A stretch of DNA of 64,000 nucleotides. Source: Aralia elata (lineage: Eukaryota > Streptophyta > Magnoliopsida > Apiales > Araliaceae). Numbering within the stretch: position 1 is the stretch's first letter; each line of letters begins with the position of its first letter. The translations under genes and the position numbers were made by a program. A model generated the notes under the pieces. It was not told the origin of the DNA, did no database searches, and worked only from the letters and a program-made list of their open reading frames with translations. Of the stretch, positions 33,490 through 46,225 are shown one piece after another. The DNA lies in NCBI GenBank assembly GCA_034770075.1, contig CM068385.1, positions 71,926,479-71,990,478 of the forward strand, written 5' to 3'.

Positions 33490-34098
33490 AATTCTTAGAT
33501 TTTAATCTTTAAATTATGTTTTCTTAACTTCCTCCATGAATGCATGTTCTGAGTTCTCTGTAAACCAAATTCTATGGCCAAATCTTTAAATGATTTGATG
33601 TTAGATGTTAGTAAGCATGTATTTATGTATTTTATATGATTTAAATATGATTTAGAGTAATTTAATCCGTGAAATTACGTTTATATGAGAATTCAGAAAT
33701 TTAAAGAGTAGTTGTGTACGAACATGGTTTGAATGTAAGAAATTGATACTTGTTTTGCATGTTAATTGGTTAAATTGATGATTAATTATGTTTATGCATG
33801 TGATAATGAAGCAAACAAGACTTAAACGGTTCAATTTGGTGTTTTAACGAACCTGTTATGTGTGATTTTATGGAAATTGTAGAAACTTTGATAAACTGAT
33901 AGAAATCTCAAATTTTGATTCTTAGATTCATGGTTTATGTGATTTAAGTTGTTAGAATCATGCTAGAAGGCTTGGGTAACAATTATATATGAATTATAGT
34001 GTCTGGATATGTTTAATTTGTCGTAAGAATAACAAAATTGGAAATTTTTGGCCTGTTTCTGCGTTCTTCGCGAATTACAGAAACTAGAATTCGTGATT

Positions 34099-34190
34099 CT
34101 CGCCCTGGCGAGAATTTTGTGAAGGAATTCCTCGCCCCGGCGAAGGCTCGCCCCGGCAAGAGTTTGTGAAGGATTTTCTCGCCCTGGCGG
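34099..34190. repeat. Array of four short GC hairpins (E LTR)
   Basis: CTCGCCCTGGCGAG or CTCGCCCCGGCGA-type units at 34099, 34131, 34147 and 34178. Same design as in A and G but with a CCCTGG/CCCCGG core. Confidence 0.75.
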
Positions 34191-35550
34191 AAATTAAAAA
34201 AAAAGAGTAAAAAGAAGAGAGTAAAAATTCTATTCTTTCTTTGTGACCATGTTATTATATCGTAGACATACCTAAAGCTTAGACTAATGTATAAAATGAA
34301 TGTTAAGGTACTGTAATGGATGGTAAGCATATACCTACTGATTGTCCGGTGTTAACTGAGATATTAAAATGGAAATTTTGGATGAGAATGAATCGTGACG
34401 TGTTTATAATACTGTAAATAATTATTGTTACAGCTTTATAAACCGAATGTATAGGTTCATTTAAATAACATGAGTCTTAAATTTATAGTCTATGCACGAG
34501 GCAAGTATCTTATCCTTACTTTTACATTCACGCAAGTTTTCTACCATGATTTCAATCACGCAAGTTCCTGAACTTAATTCTCTTATCATATATGTTTCAT
34601 AATGCTATTACTTTCTCGAGCAAGTTATTGTTTCTATTCCATTCAATTTCATGGATTCAATGAGACGTTTTAATTTCCCCTTTGTAATGCTTCAGTTATA
34701 TAGAACTTATTCAATTATACCTTTTGTGAGATTTAGTTTTGATTCTCGAATTACACCTTTTGAACCTTGATTGACTAGCGAACCCTTTTTGATTCGACTA
34801 GTCCATAGTTGATGAGCGTTCTAAATTCTAGAAACGTTATTGAAGTAAATCCAAACCAAACTTCCTTTGGTGCGGACTCCGATGTCAAACTGAGATGAAC
34901 AACCCTTATACAGGGGATTTTATTTACGCGTTAGCGTTGAGATGTTGTGCACATACATGGTACAAAGGGCTGATCCCCCTTGAGTACGAGAAGCAAGGTC
35001 CATATAGTCTTACGACTGTTAAAGGTTTAAAGTAGAAATACTTGATAACCTGGGATATAGTTTGTGGTCTTAAGACCCTCAGACGTTCTTTTGAATCTTG
35101 TCTTACATTCTTGACTCAAAAGCTAAATTTTCGATTATACAATATCCGTTAATTATTTTGCATGTTATTATTATTGTTGTTATTGTACTTGCTAGGCAAT
35201 TATTGCTCACTCTTGCATAATAACATAGCAGCTAAAGTTGAAAGAACTGATGAGCCGTCTACTAGTAAGGGAAAAGGAAAAGCAAACAAGTGATGAAGAC
35301 TTGTTGTATTTACTTATTTGATGTTTATGTAATAGACTTAAGTATGTTTTCCGCATTGATGTTATGTTAAGGTTAGATGATCTGGGATTTATTTTCTAAT
35401 GATGTTGTAACCCTTTAATGGGAGATTTCTATTTTATTTAACAGTTTTCATTTATATTTGAATGGGTAGTTAGATGTGATGTGATGTATTTGGATAGTGA
35501 ACACCAAATCTTGTGGAAACGAAGTTCCCGGATTTGGGGGTGTCACAGGT

Positions 35551-35561
35551 TGGTATCAGAG
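35551..35561 (+). promoter_or_regulatory. Primer binding site, element E
   Basis: TGGTATCAGAG, with the next base T instead of C. Confidence 0.85.
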
Positions 35562-35780
35562 TTGTAGGCTATGAACCTTAGGTGGGGAAACCTTAGGGTA
35601 GTAGCCTTTTAAGAGTCAGAAAATATAGTGGTGATAAACTCTTATCGAGTTCTAAGGAATGAATTAAGGAAATTCATTAAAGATAATAAAAGACTTTATC
35701 TATTATGTGCTTATGTGTTAACAACCTATGTGGTATGACTAGTATCGAGTATTAATTAAAATTTAAACATTGTTGTCAGG

Positions 35781-36538
35781 ATGTCGGATGTTGGAGGATC
35801 CAGTCAGCCTAGGGATGTTGAGCCCCGAGTGGCTGGAGAGGAGGAGCCCCGTGATATCCATGTTGTCCGGGAACAGTTGATACACAGAGAGCCATCTCCA
35901 TTGATCACAGTTATGGGTCAGGAGTATGAGCCTGAGTCTGATCCAGAGGAGGATCCTGAGGAGGTAGAGGCTGAGGAGGATGATGAGGATTCCGAGGAGG
36001 TACCCCTTACCTCTGTCGATGTTGAGATGTACGATGCATTGTATGATCATAGTGTAGAGTTGCAGGACAGAGTCAGAGATTGGGAGAGATTGGCAAATAT
36101 ACGCTAGACTTTTATAGAACAGAAGGATGAGAAGATTGAGGATCTTGAGATACGTCTTGAGGACGTAGAATGGAAGTTAGTTCAGACAGAGAGTCAAAAA
36201 GAAGACTTACTGGCTGAGAATGAAAAGATAAAACTGGAGATTCAGAAATTAAAGGATGATTTGAGTGAGGAGACAGCAGAACGTGCTAGGGCAGAGGATG
36301 CTTGGATGAATAACACTCGACGTGCAAAAATTTCCGAAGAAGGTGAACGGGAAAAGAAGGCTAAGATTGAGGAGACAGACATACTTTCCAGACAGCGATT
36401 GATAGGGCCCAGGATCGAGTTCTCCACTATCCAGTTCAGTTCGAGGACTTTCCATGGTACATGTTGGATCGCAGGACGATGTGCCGTATCATGGAGGAAG
36501 AATTTAGACAGGCAGTTCGACGCCTTAGTAGGCCGTGA
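35781..36538 (+). pseudogene. Accessory acidic coiled-coil ORF (element E), broken
   Basis: It starts MSDVGGSSQPRDVEPR, preceded by TTGTTGTCAG as in A and G. Residues about 50-75 are Glu/Asp-rich, then coiled coil. A TAG at 36105-36107 replaces the CAG (Gln) of A. The same frame then stays open through the coiled coil until about 36385, where a frame slip occurs; the C-terminal part (IDRAQDRV ... MEEEFRQAVRRL) continues in another frame to TGA 36536-36538. Function unknown. Confidence 0.82.
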
Positions 36539-36835
36539 TAGGAGAAGTTTTTGAATTATGTGTAAATATTTATGGTAGTTTATAATGTAAATTCCAGCGT
36601 AATTATACACAATGGAATATGACTATTTAATCCTAAAGATTGTTTGATCTTGGAATAGTTGATGTAAATAGCAGTGATGCTATCTTTCTATGTTTAAGAC
36701 TTTTTCAATGAATGAAATATCAGTTTTATTTGAAGATGTTGTGTGTTAAATGTTTAACCTAAATTGTTTGAGTTAAATATTGAACACTTAAGAAATTGAG
36801 TGATGATCTAATAAGCACATTTTCTTGAACAGAAA
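36539..36835 (+). other. Element E spacer between accessory ORF and gag
   Basis: AT-rich and noncoding. CTTGAACAG at 36824-36832, acceptor-like, ends three bases before the gag ATG. Confidence 0.5.
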
Positions 36836-37698
36836 ATGCCGCCGAGACGGCAACCACGTCAACAAGCTCAGGAGAGCTCTACTAACAACAACAACGCCAA
36901 TGCTAATCATGTTCAGCAGTTGGTGAACCTTTCGGCTGGAGCACTTGCAAATCAGCCGCAAGCTCCACCAGTGACGTCATTTAAAGATTTCAAAGTGGTA
37001 GGGCCGCCAGAATTTAAGGGATCCCTGAACCCGATCGAAGCCCAAACTTGGGTGATGGATATGGAGAAAGTGTTAGACGTTGCTAGGGTCAGTGAGGATC
37101 AAAAGACTGCCTTCGCAACGTTTATGCTTAAGTCAGAGGCTAGTTATTGGTGGCAAGTGAAAAAGGTTCGAGGAGGTCAGGGTGTGATCGCATGGGAGAG
37201 GTTTAAGGAGATGTTCTTTGAGATGTACTTTCCGACGAGCTCGCGTAACCAGGTGGAGATTCAATTTCTAGAGCTGAAACAAGGTACCATGACTGTACCG
37301 GAGTACGTGGCGAAGTTCAATGAGTTGGCTAGGTTCGCAACTTACCAAGTGAACACCGATGAGAGGAAGGCGAGAAGGTTTGAATAGGGGTTGAAGCCGT
37401 GGCTGTATAGCAAAGTGTCAATGTTCCAATTGAACACTTTTGCTGGAGTATTGGAAAAGGCGATTATCGTAGAAGGCGGGAGTGATGCTTTGACTAAGTA
37501 TAACCAAGAACAGAAGAAGAAGAAGGGTGAAAATGAGAATAATAAGGCAAGTGGTAGTAGCAGTGGTGGTCACAACCAGAAGAGGAAGTGGAATGATAAT
37601 TGATCTGCTGGAAATCAACAGGGAGGTCAGAAGAAGAAGGTAGAATAGTTTATTACGTGTGGAAAGAATCACATAGGGATTTACCTGAAGGGGAAGAG
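36836..37698 (+). pseudogene. gag: Element E gag, interrupted by stop codons
   Basis: MPPRRQPRQQ start. The plant retrotransposon gag domain follows (NPIEAQTWVMDMEKVLDV, SYWWQVKK, ELARFATY). It is in one frame with pol, but has stops at 37385-37387 (TAG where relatives read CAA or CAG in RRFEQG), 37601-37603 (TGA) and 37646-37648 (TAG). The first nucleocapsid motif has also decayed (FITCGKNH). Confidence 0.88.
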
Positions 37699-37699
37699 G

Positions 37700-40052
37700 G
37701 TGTGCTACAATTGCAACCAGGAGGGCCACATAGCATCAAATTGTCCGAATCCGAAGAAGGGCACTTGTTTCACATGTGGATCGAAGGATCATCTGGTTAG
37801 GGATTGCCCCAAGAAAGCAGCAGCAGGAACAAGATCGGGAGGAAATAAGGGAAACAGTGGTGGTAGTACGTTGGCTATAACCGGATCAACACCAACAAAC
37901 CGACCTACTGCAAGGACTTTCAACATGACCGTGCAAGATACCGTGCAATCTCGCGATGTGGTGTCAGGTATCATTCCGATCAATAATATAGATGCTTATG
38001 TATTGTTTGATTCGGGTGCTACTTATTCATTTATATCCGATGATTTTGCTAAGAACTTACAATTGCCTAGGGAGAAATTAGACTACCCTTTGAACATAGA
38101 AATTGCGAATAGGGAGGTAATTCCTGTTAGGTACGTACACAAGAACTGTAGAGTGAATATTAAAGGAAATGTGATGACAGTAGATCTGATCCCAATCAAA
38201 CTTGGGAAATTTGACGTTATTTTGGGTATGGATTGGTTATTTAATTATGGAGCGATAATTGATTGCCAAAAGAAACATATTAACCTTATGACTCCGTCAA
38301 GGGTAGTATTTTACGGCAGCAAATCGCCTAGACAAGCGAGTTGTCTGACGATGATGCAGGCCAGGAAGTTGTTAAGACAAGGCTGTGTGGGATACTTAGC
38401 CTATATAGTTGATACTCGAAAGGAGAGTCCGAAATTAGAAGAGATACATGTTATAAGGGACTTTGTAGACGTCTTTCTGGATGATTTGCCAAGACTTCCG
38501 CCAGACAGGGAAGTTGAGTTTGTAATCGATTTGGCGCCAGGAACTGCCCCGATATCAAAAGCCTCGTACCGTATGGCCCCAGTAGAGATGAAAGAATTGA
38601 TGGTGCAGCTACAAGAACTTTTAGATAAGAAATATATTCAGCCAAGTGTATCCTCATGGGGAATGCCGGTATTGTTTGTTAAAAAGAAAGACGGATCGAT
38701 GCGACTTTGCATTAATTACATGGAGTTAAACAAGGTCACGATTAAGAATAAATACCTGTTGCCAAGAATCGACGACTTATTTGATAAGTTGAAAGGAGCT
38801 AGATATTTCTCGAAGATAGATTTAAGGAGTGGGTATCATCAGTTGAAGGTAAGGAAGGAAGATGTACCGAAGACAGCGTTCAGAACTCGTTATGGTCATT
38901 ACGAGTTTCTGGTGATGTCATTTGGTCTAACGAATGCTCCTGCAGCATTCATGGACTTAATGAATAGGGTGTTTAAGCCTTTTTTGGACAAGTTTGTAGT
39001 AGTATTCGTTGACGATATTTTAATTTATTCTAAAACCAAGGAAGAGCATGCAGAGCATTTGAAGCTGACATTGGAAGCGTTAAGAAGAGAGAAGTTGTAC
39101 GCTAAATTTTCAAAGTGTGAATTCTGGATAGAACGAGTGCAATTTCTTGGACATGTGATTGACAAGGATGGGATTTCGGTGGATCCGTCAAAGGTTGAAG
39201 CAGTGCTTAACTGGGATCAGCCGAAAATGCCATCGGAAATAAGGAGTTTCCTCGGATTAGTAGGTTACTACAGGATATTCATTCAGGATTTTTCCAAAAT
39301 CGCGACTCCGTTAACGAATTTGACTAGAAAGACGGTGAAGTTCGTTTGGACGGAGAAGTGTGAGGAAAGTTTTCAAGAATTAAAGAAGAGATTGAGTATG
39401 GTGCCTGTGTTGTCTTTATCGGATAGCACAGAAAATTTTGTGGTGTACAGTGATGCGTCGCATAAAGGACTAGGCTGTGTGCTTATGCAGAACGGTAAGG
39501 TCATTGCATATGCATCACGACAATTAAAAGACTATGAGAAGGTGTATCCTACCCATGATTTGGAATTGGCCGCAGTGGTGTTTGCTTTGAAGATATGGAG
39601 GCACTATCTTTACGGGGAGAAGTGTGAAATATATACAGACCACAAAAGTCTGAAATATATTTTTACACAAAAGGATCTGAACATGCGTCAGAGGAGATGG
39701 TTGGAATTAATAAAAGATTACGACTGCGACATTTTATACCATCCGGGTAAAGCGAACGTTGTGGCCGACGCCTTAAGCAGAAAGGGACGGGAGAAACTGT
39801 TTATGTTAACCGCTCAAGAGGAGTTAATTACAGCAATGGCAAAATTGGAATTGGAGGTGAAATATCCGAAGGAGTGTGACGAAAAATTATTTCAATTGAG
39901 AATCGGTTCAACTTTGGTGGATAAGGTTAAGGAAGCACAAATGTAGGACGAAGAATGTGAGAAACTCGGGAAAAGAATATCTGGAAGTGATGAAGTGAAA
40001 TTCAAAGTGGATAATGAATGAGTATTGAGATTCGAGGGAAGAATTTGGGTTC
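37700..40052 (+). pseudogene. pol: Element E protease, reverse transcriptase, RNase H and start of integrase
   Basis: Open frame 37700-39946: two CCHC knuckles (CYNCNQEGHIASNC, CFTCGSKDHLVRDC), protease VLFDSGATYSF, RT with FVDDILIYS, and RNase H with VVYSDASHKGLG and TDHKSLKYIF. Unusual changes include CINYMELNKV in place of CIDYRELNKV and YYRIFIQ for YYRRFIQ. It ends at TAG 39944-39946 (Gln in G). The linker to integrase continues in frame to a TGA at 40019-40021 and RFEGRIWV, then F begins at 40053. Confidence 0.92.
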
Positions 40053-41528
40053 TGTGACACCCCCAAATCCGGGTTTCCTAAACTCGAATTCGGTGTTCAC
40101 GATTCTCAACAACAAACATACTTTCTAACTATATGCGGAATAATAAACATACATTGTTTATCGAATAGAAATAAAGTCTTACAATTCTGGTCCCAAGGTT
40201 CTTTAACCTTAACTTAAAACATACCCTTAATACAATAAGGGTTCACATAACCAAATAACATTTTAAGATAAACTGCTACATAATCCCTATCAGGCAACTA
40301 TTCTTGCACCTTCCCTTTTCCTTTGTCCCCTTTAGACGTCTCTGCCTTAGCTGAAATAAAGATCATGATATAGCAAGGGTAAGCAACTAGTTTGCTTAGC
40401 AAGTTTATACACAAGGGAGATATATCATGATTAGAAGGAAGTTTCGCTTTCAATGTTCAACGACAGTATAAAATTGTGAAGAAACATGAATTAATAGTCC
40501 ACAATTGAATATTCGAATAATTGAATGACAATTACTGAGTGGTTGGAAATAACCATAGATATTTGCCAAGGTTCTCAGCATTTAAGCTGGACCTCTTAAA
40601 AGTTTTGGTAATCAAGGAGATCAGCCTTTCATACCCCGTGATTTATGCATAAACACTTAATAAACCAACATTGATATCATGCCTTAATCAAATTTATCCT
40701 TTTCTCAGCCAAGAGTTCTTACCATAACAATTTAATAAGAACAGCTTTTAAAATACCTTTGATTCAATAAATTTAGACATGATTGATCTAGCTGATACAA
40801 ATAGCATAGATCTATCTTATAAACAGTTCATACTTGAAAAACTTTAATCTAATTCACAGTTCAATAATAATAGAATAGGAATTCAATTGCACAAGGTGCG
40901 AATCTCAATAATCAGTATAGACGTGAATAATCAACAATAATTATTCACTAACATGCTTCGGAAATAATAACTCGAGTTTGAGTTAGGGAACTTGCCTGTC
41001 TGCTCAGCTACAAATAATTCTAGCTTTAACTAATTGGCCTTGAAGAACCCAACATTGATAATGTCGATCTATCAATTAGTATTGCGTAGTTGTATATCGA
41101 TACGCTTATTTATGCTATTTATTTAACAATTAGGCAAATCATATAGCACACATAAGTTAATAAACTATCATGAATCCTATAAGACACTTAATTGGCCTAT
41201 AGGTTGATGGTTTAATTAATTAACAATGTTTTCCTTAAGTGACAAACACTTATTAAACCCTTAGACAATTAATCATAATTGTTTAATTAATTAACATTAC
41301 TCTTTCTTAAGTAATATTCATTTATTAAACTCTTAAGCAATTTATTATGATTGTTTAATTAGTGGGTTATTAAGCTCTCTCTATTTTATTGACTCTATCT
41401 TCATTTAATTACTATTAAATAGTAATTAATTAATTATCTTTAGTTATTATTATGAATGGTAATCAATAACTAATTATATTCACTTATTATTTAATTATTA
41501 ATTAAATAATAATCGAATTATAAATTTT

Positions 41529-42018
41529 AATTGTCTTTAATTATTATTTAAGATTAAATAATAATTAATTAAGTTTATTTATTATTTAAAGTTAATCAAT
41601 TAATAAATAATTAATTAGTGAGTAATAATTATCTTTAGTTATTATTTAATAATAAATAATAACTAATTATGTTTATTTATTATTTAATGTTAATCAAATA
41701 ATAAATTAATAAGTGAGTACTAATTATCTTTAGTTATTATTATTAATAAATAATAACTAATTAGGTTTATTTATTATTTAAAGTTAATCAAATAATAATA
41801 ATTAATAAGTGAGTACTAATTATCTTTAGTTATTATTTAATAATAAATAATAAACTAATTAGGTTTATTTATTATTTAAAGTTAATCAAATAATAAATAA
41901 TTAATTAGTAAATAGGAATTATCTTTAGTTATTATTTAATACTAAGTAATAACTAATTAGGTTTATTTATTATTTAAGGCTAATTAAATAATAAATAATT
42001 AATTTATAATTCTTAATT
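41529..42018. repeat. Tandem repeat of about 97 bp in the F LTR
   Basis: Units start with AATTATCTTTAGTTATTATT or close variants at 41529, 41627, 41722, 41818, 41917 and (partial) 42015, so the period is 95-99 bp. Confidence 0.85.
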
Positions 42019-42199
42019 ATCCTTAATCATTATTTAATAATAATTAAACAATAATTAATAAATAATATTTTTAGAAAATATAATATTTAATGCGCAAACT
42101 TAATTTTGTACATTTACTAATTTTACAAAATTAATTAATATTGTTTAAAGTATTTAAATTAATTAAAATTAAATCTGGATGGCAATATAGTAATTATCG

Positions 42200-42420
42200 C
42201 GAAATCCGGACGGAGGGGCAGGATGGTAATTTCCGCGCCTGAGGCCTCCCGCGCATTGCGCGCCTGCCTTAACCACGACCCCCAAACGACGCCGTTTCGG
42301 GAGACGCGGGGCGGCCCAAGTTTTCCCCCTGGCGCGCCATGCGCGGCCAGGGCTGCACCCACTGGCGCACCATGCGCGACCAGGGTTGGTTCCGGGCTGA
42401 GCAGGGGCTTCCAGGCGGTT
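42200..42420. repeat. GC-rich island with direct repeats in the F LTR
   Basis: A sharp GC-rich block between AT-rich flanks. It contains two copies of CTGGCGCRCCATGCGCGRCC (42329 on, 42362 on) and CGCGCATTGCGCGC. It lies upstream of the TATA-like box in element orientation and is the equivalent of the GC blocks in other LTRs. I do not think the short open frames over it are genes. Confidence 0.65.
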
Positions 42421-43621
42421 CCTTTCTTTTTTTTTCTTTTCCCACCAAATGAGTTCTAATCACCATTAAACAAGTTTTAAATCTCCAAAATAAATTCCAA
42501 AAAAATTTATCCATGACTACAAAAATATTTCTAATATTAAAACAAAATATTTATGACTTAACTCAATATTTTTCATTAATAAATTTTGTACTCCAATAAA
42601 TTATTGTACACATGTTTTAGCCCATCAAACCACTAAAACTTGCTACCAATCTTTTTAAACTCCAACATATTATTAATAAAACATACTCAATGATTATTTA
42701 TCATCACCTAGGTTTTAAAATCATGAATTAAACATTCTTTTAGAGAAATGTAGATCTAACAAAATAAAACTTAGATCTATTCACACTTCATTCCTTCCAT
42801 AAGCATCAAACAACAACCAAAAATTAATCCCACACACAACTAGGGTTTTAAAAGAAATGAAGATCCATACCTCGATTTATTGGCTATTCTCCTCTTCTTC
42901 CCAAAATAGGTTGTGAATGGGGATGGCCTAAACAATCAAGACCTTCTTCTTTCTCCCACAAGATTTGTTCTTGCTTTTTCTTCAAACTCTCTCTCTAACA
43001 CTCTCTCTACACTTGGTGAATAATGAACCAACCCCCACTATCATTGGTGAGGGATCCTATTTATCGGAAAGTAGAGACCATGGGCAAAATAGTCATTAAC
43101 CATGACTAGGCAAGGGCAATTTATTCAATTCATCAATAATAGGAAGCTTCCTAGCAACCTCCTCAAGGGTATTTTAGTCATTACTCAACTTCTTTTAAGG
43201 TTAAAATAGTCTTTTCGCAAAATCTTAATTATCCATTAGTTATTAACCATTCTTCATTGGTTATTAGACATTGGTTATTATCTTGCCATAATTACATTGT
43301 TTAAATACAATGGTTATTATCCCGCCATAATTACATTGGTTATTAACCACTTGGATATACAATGGTTATTGCCCCTTAATAATTACCTTGGTTATTAACC
43401 ACTCTTGGCCATTTTAGTCATTACACACCAATTCCTACACTTGACTCACATATGATTATTTCTTAACCATAGTTATATCATACCTGCCAACACAAGTATA
43501 GACACATCTTATACATCTCCCACCACTTAACCCAAGTTGGTTTAAATAGAACACAACGTTAACTCATTAAATTAAATTAGATTTAATTAATAAGGACGTT
43601 CAAAATTCACGGGCATTACAT

Positions 43622-43637
43622 CCCTCCCCCCTTATAA
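43622..43637 (-). promoter_or_regulatory. Polypurine tract, element F
   Basis: The minus strand reads a G-run (complement of TCCCTCCCCCCTTAT) next to the 3' LTR. The AATTCCG/CGGAATT hairpin lies at 43640-43657. Confidence 0.85.
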
Positions 43638-43668
43638 AAATTCCGTCCTCGGAATTACAAAAATAGGG

Positions 43669-44857
43669 TTACTCAAATAAAAATGGATAATTCGCTTTCA
43701 TTTTCTCTTCGAGTTCCCACGTAGCTTCTTCGACTGCGTGATTCCTGCAGAGAACTTTGACGGAATGGATGGTCTTGTTTCTATCGAGAATCTGGACAGG
43801 AACTTCCTCGTACGTTAAGTCCTTCTCGACTTGGATTGGTTCATAGGAGATAACGTGCTTATAGCCTGGTTTATACGACCGCAACACTGACACATGAAAT
43901 ACGTTGTGAATGTGCTCAAGTTCAGGAGGTAACGCTACCTCGTACGCCACCTCGCCGACTCGCCTCAAAATCTCGAATGGTCCTATGTACCTAGGGCTCA
44001 ATTTGCCCTTCTTCCCAAACCGGATCTTTCCTTTCCAAGGAGATACCTTCAAAAATACAAAGCTACCAACTTCAAAGTCCCACTTCTGATGATGTAAGTC
44101 GGCATATTTCTTCTGGCGATCTTGAGCTGCTACCAGCCGGTTTCTGATCAGCCGCACGATGTCTGTAGTGTGCTGCACCATTTCTGGTCCCAACAATCTT
44201 CGCTCCCCAACCTCGTCCCAACACATCGGGGTTCGACATTTCCTTCCATATAGCGCTTCGTACGGTGGCATGCCGATACTGGCGTGATAGCTATTGTTGT
44301 AAGCAAACTCCACCAGTGGCAAATGGTCATCCCAGCTGCCCTTTAAATCCATCACGACTGCCCGAAGCATATCTTCTAAGGTCTGAATCGTTCGCTCGCT
44401 CTGGCCGTCGGTTTGAGGATGATACGTTGTACTCAACCTCAACTGCGTTCCCATTCTTGCCTGCAGACTTTTCCAAAAATTCAACGTGAAGCGCAGATCT
44501 CTATCAGATACAATTGATACCGACACCCCATGTCGTGACACTATCTCTTTCACATAAAGTTTTGCTAATTGCTCCAGATTGTACCGTATCTTGATTGGCA
44601 GAAAATGAGCAGACTTGGTTAGACGATCCACAATTACCCAGATAGCATCTAAACCCTTATGAGTTGGTGGCAGTCCCACTACAAAGTCCATTGTGATGTG
44701 CTCCCACTTCCACTCCGGAATCTCTAATGGTTGAAGTAATCCGCTCGGTCGTTGGTGCTCTGCTTTAATCCGCTGGCATGTCAGACATCGACTGACGTAC
44801 TCTGCCACTTCTCGTTTCATATTCGGCCACCAAAAATTTCGTCGCAAATCCTGGTAC
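43669..44857 (-). pseudogene. pol: Element F integrase with shortened chromodomain, 5'-truncated
   Basis: Open integrase from QDLRRNFWWPNMKREVAEY (second part of the zinc domain) through DFVVGLP, SDRDLRFT and GQSERTIQTLEDML (DD35E) to a stop at 43669-43671. The chromodomain lacks six codons after VQILDR against C (18 bp gone, in frame), removing a KEQ-containing segment. The upstream part was split off by G's insertion at 44858; a few codons read on into G's LTR by chance. Catalytic residues look intact. Confidence 0.9.
44853..44857. repeat. Target site duplication of G, left copy (GGTAC)
   Basis: GGTAC precedes G and is repeated at 62688-62692. The joined sequence restores the F integrase context (CTGGTACATCTTTGTGCTT). 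Confidence 0.94.
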
Positions 44858-46225
44858 TGTGACACCCCCAAATCCAGGTACTTAATTCCCACTGATTTGG
44901 TGTTCACTATAACATACATTCAAAACTAACTACCTAATAAAATAACAATTAAATAAACTTAAAGAAATATCTTCCCAAAATGGGTTACATCTCCAAACTC
45001 TTAAACAATCAAATCCCAGGTTATCTAAACCTTAATACATCAATGCGGAATAAAATATAAATTAGAACAAGTCTTGTTACAAATAATCATCAAGTAAATA
45101 GCAGGTCTTTAGCTATTTATGCATCTTGCCTTTGCCTTTGCTTGTGGACGGCTCGTCCGACTTTTCTGGCTTAGCTACAATGTTGAATGCAAGAGTGAGC
45201 AAACAATTGCTCACAAGTACGATAACAATAACATTTAAATGAAATGGATTTCAATTGAGGAATAATAATTTTCTGAATCTCAGTCAATAAATGATCAAAG
45301 TTTAAAAGCTCGTTAGAATGCTCGATTCAAGGAAAAATAGATTTTAAGATTTAAAAATAATATCTGAGGGTCACAAGACCTCGAACTATGTCCTAGGTTA
45401 ACAAGTATTTCTACTGTAACCTTTAACAGTCATATAGACTATGGACCAACATCTCGTACTCAGGGGGATCAGCCCTTTGTACAATGTATTGTGCACAAAT
45501 ATTTTAACGCTGTCGCGTAAGTAATCCCCTATATTAGGGTTGTTCATCTCAGTTTATCGTCTGAATCCATACCAAAAAGGAAATTGGCTTGGAACAAGTA
45601 TAGAAAACATTCTAAGTCTTTGAAACGCTCATCAACTAAGGACTAGCTGAATCAATAAGGGTTTGCTAGTCTAATTCAATAGAGTTTGTTCAATAGAAAC
45701 TATACTCGAAGTTTGAATAACAACAATGATTGGAATAAAGCTTGAGTATATAATCATGATAATAACCTTGCTTGAATATCAATAAGCTAAGGTCAATAAG
45801 CTTGCTCAATATAAATAAACTTGTCTTGAATAAATTTAACAAGTTAAAAGAGAACAACAACTTGCTATAAATAATTCTCAAGCTTAAGGAAGGAAAACTT
45901 GCTCAACATAAAGTAATAAGTTGAGATAAGGAACTTGCCTCAAGCGTAGATTACAAATTAAATATCTCACGATCCTTAAACAACCTATACATTTAATTAT
46001 AAAATGGTAACATAATTAGTCACATGATTATAATTATTTTAGGTTTACTCTTATCCTTTTTATTAAAACATTTCACTTAGCATATCATAGTCAACAAGTA
46101 CTAGTTTAACAACCATCTTGACAATTCTTTAGTCACTTAATACATTAATATAAGTTTTAAACTTGTTTATAGCATCATAATAAAAGCACAAAGAAAATAA
46201 AAATTAAAAATAATTTCAGTACTGC
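44858..46225 (-). repeat. Element G 3' LTR, first piece
   Basis: Duplicate of 59760-61127. The last five bases, ACTGC, are the target duplication of H. Confidence 0.94.

Larger units (their letters stand above)
32861..35547 (+). repeat. LTR shared by D (as 3' LTR) and E (as 5' LTR)
   Basis: 2687 bp, TGTGACAAAC to GGTGTCACA. Its left side has integrase and polypurine tract, its right side has a primer binding site and gag. It carries a donor-like AAG|GTAATT at 33488, four GC hairpins (34099-34190), GCAAGT boxes (34500-34625) and the conserved GCTGATCCCC hairpin (about 34960-34990). Confidence 0.88.
32861..40052 (+). mobile_element. Element E, 5' part of a Tekay/Del-type chromovirus
   Basis: LTR, primer site, accessory ORF, gag and pol up to the integrase N-terminus (RFEGRIWV), where F inserted. 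The rest of integrase and E's 3' LTR are not in the window. Closely related to A and G in coding sequence. Confidence 0.9.
40053..43621 (-). repeat. Element F 3' LTR
   Basis: 3569 bp. On the plus strand it starts TGTGACACCCCC and ends GGGCATTACA. It resembles the C LTR at both ends. Inside: an AT-rich tandem repeat (41529-42018), a GC-rich island (42200-42420), a donor-like GAG|GTATGG on the minus strand (AC at 42869-42870) and a TATA-like GATAAATA (minus, 43058-43065). Confidence 0.92.

Noticed and set aside
42159..42514. Overlapping open frames on both strands in the GC-rich block
   Set aside because: Stop codons are rare there because of base composition; there is no homology or conservation and it is inside the F LTR.
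43669..44919. Longer integrase frame of F reading into G
   Set aside because: The residues beyond 44857 come from G's LTR and are absent from the family; the true border is the target duplication at 44853-44857.
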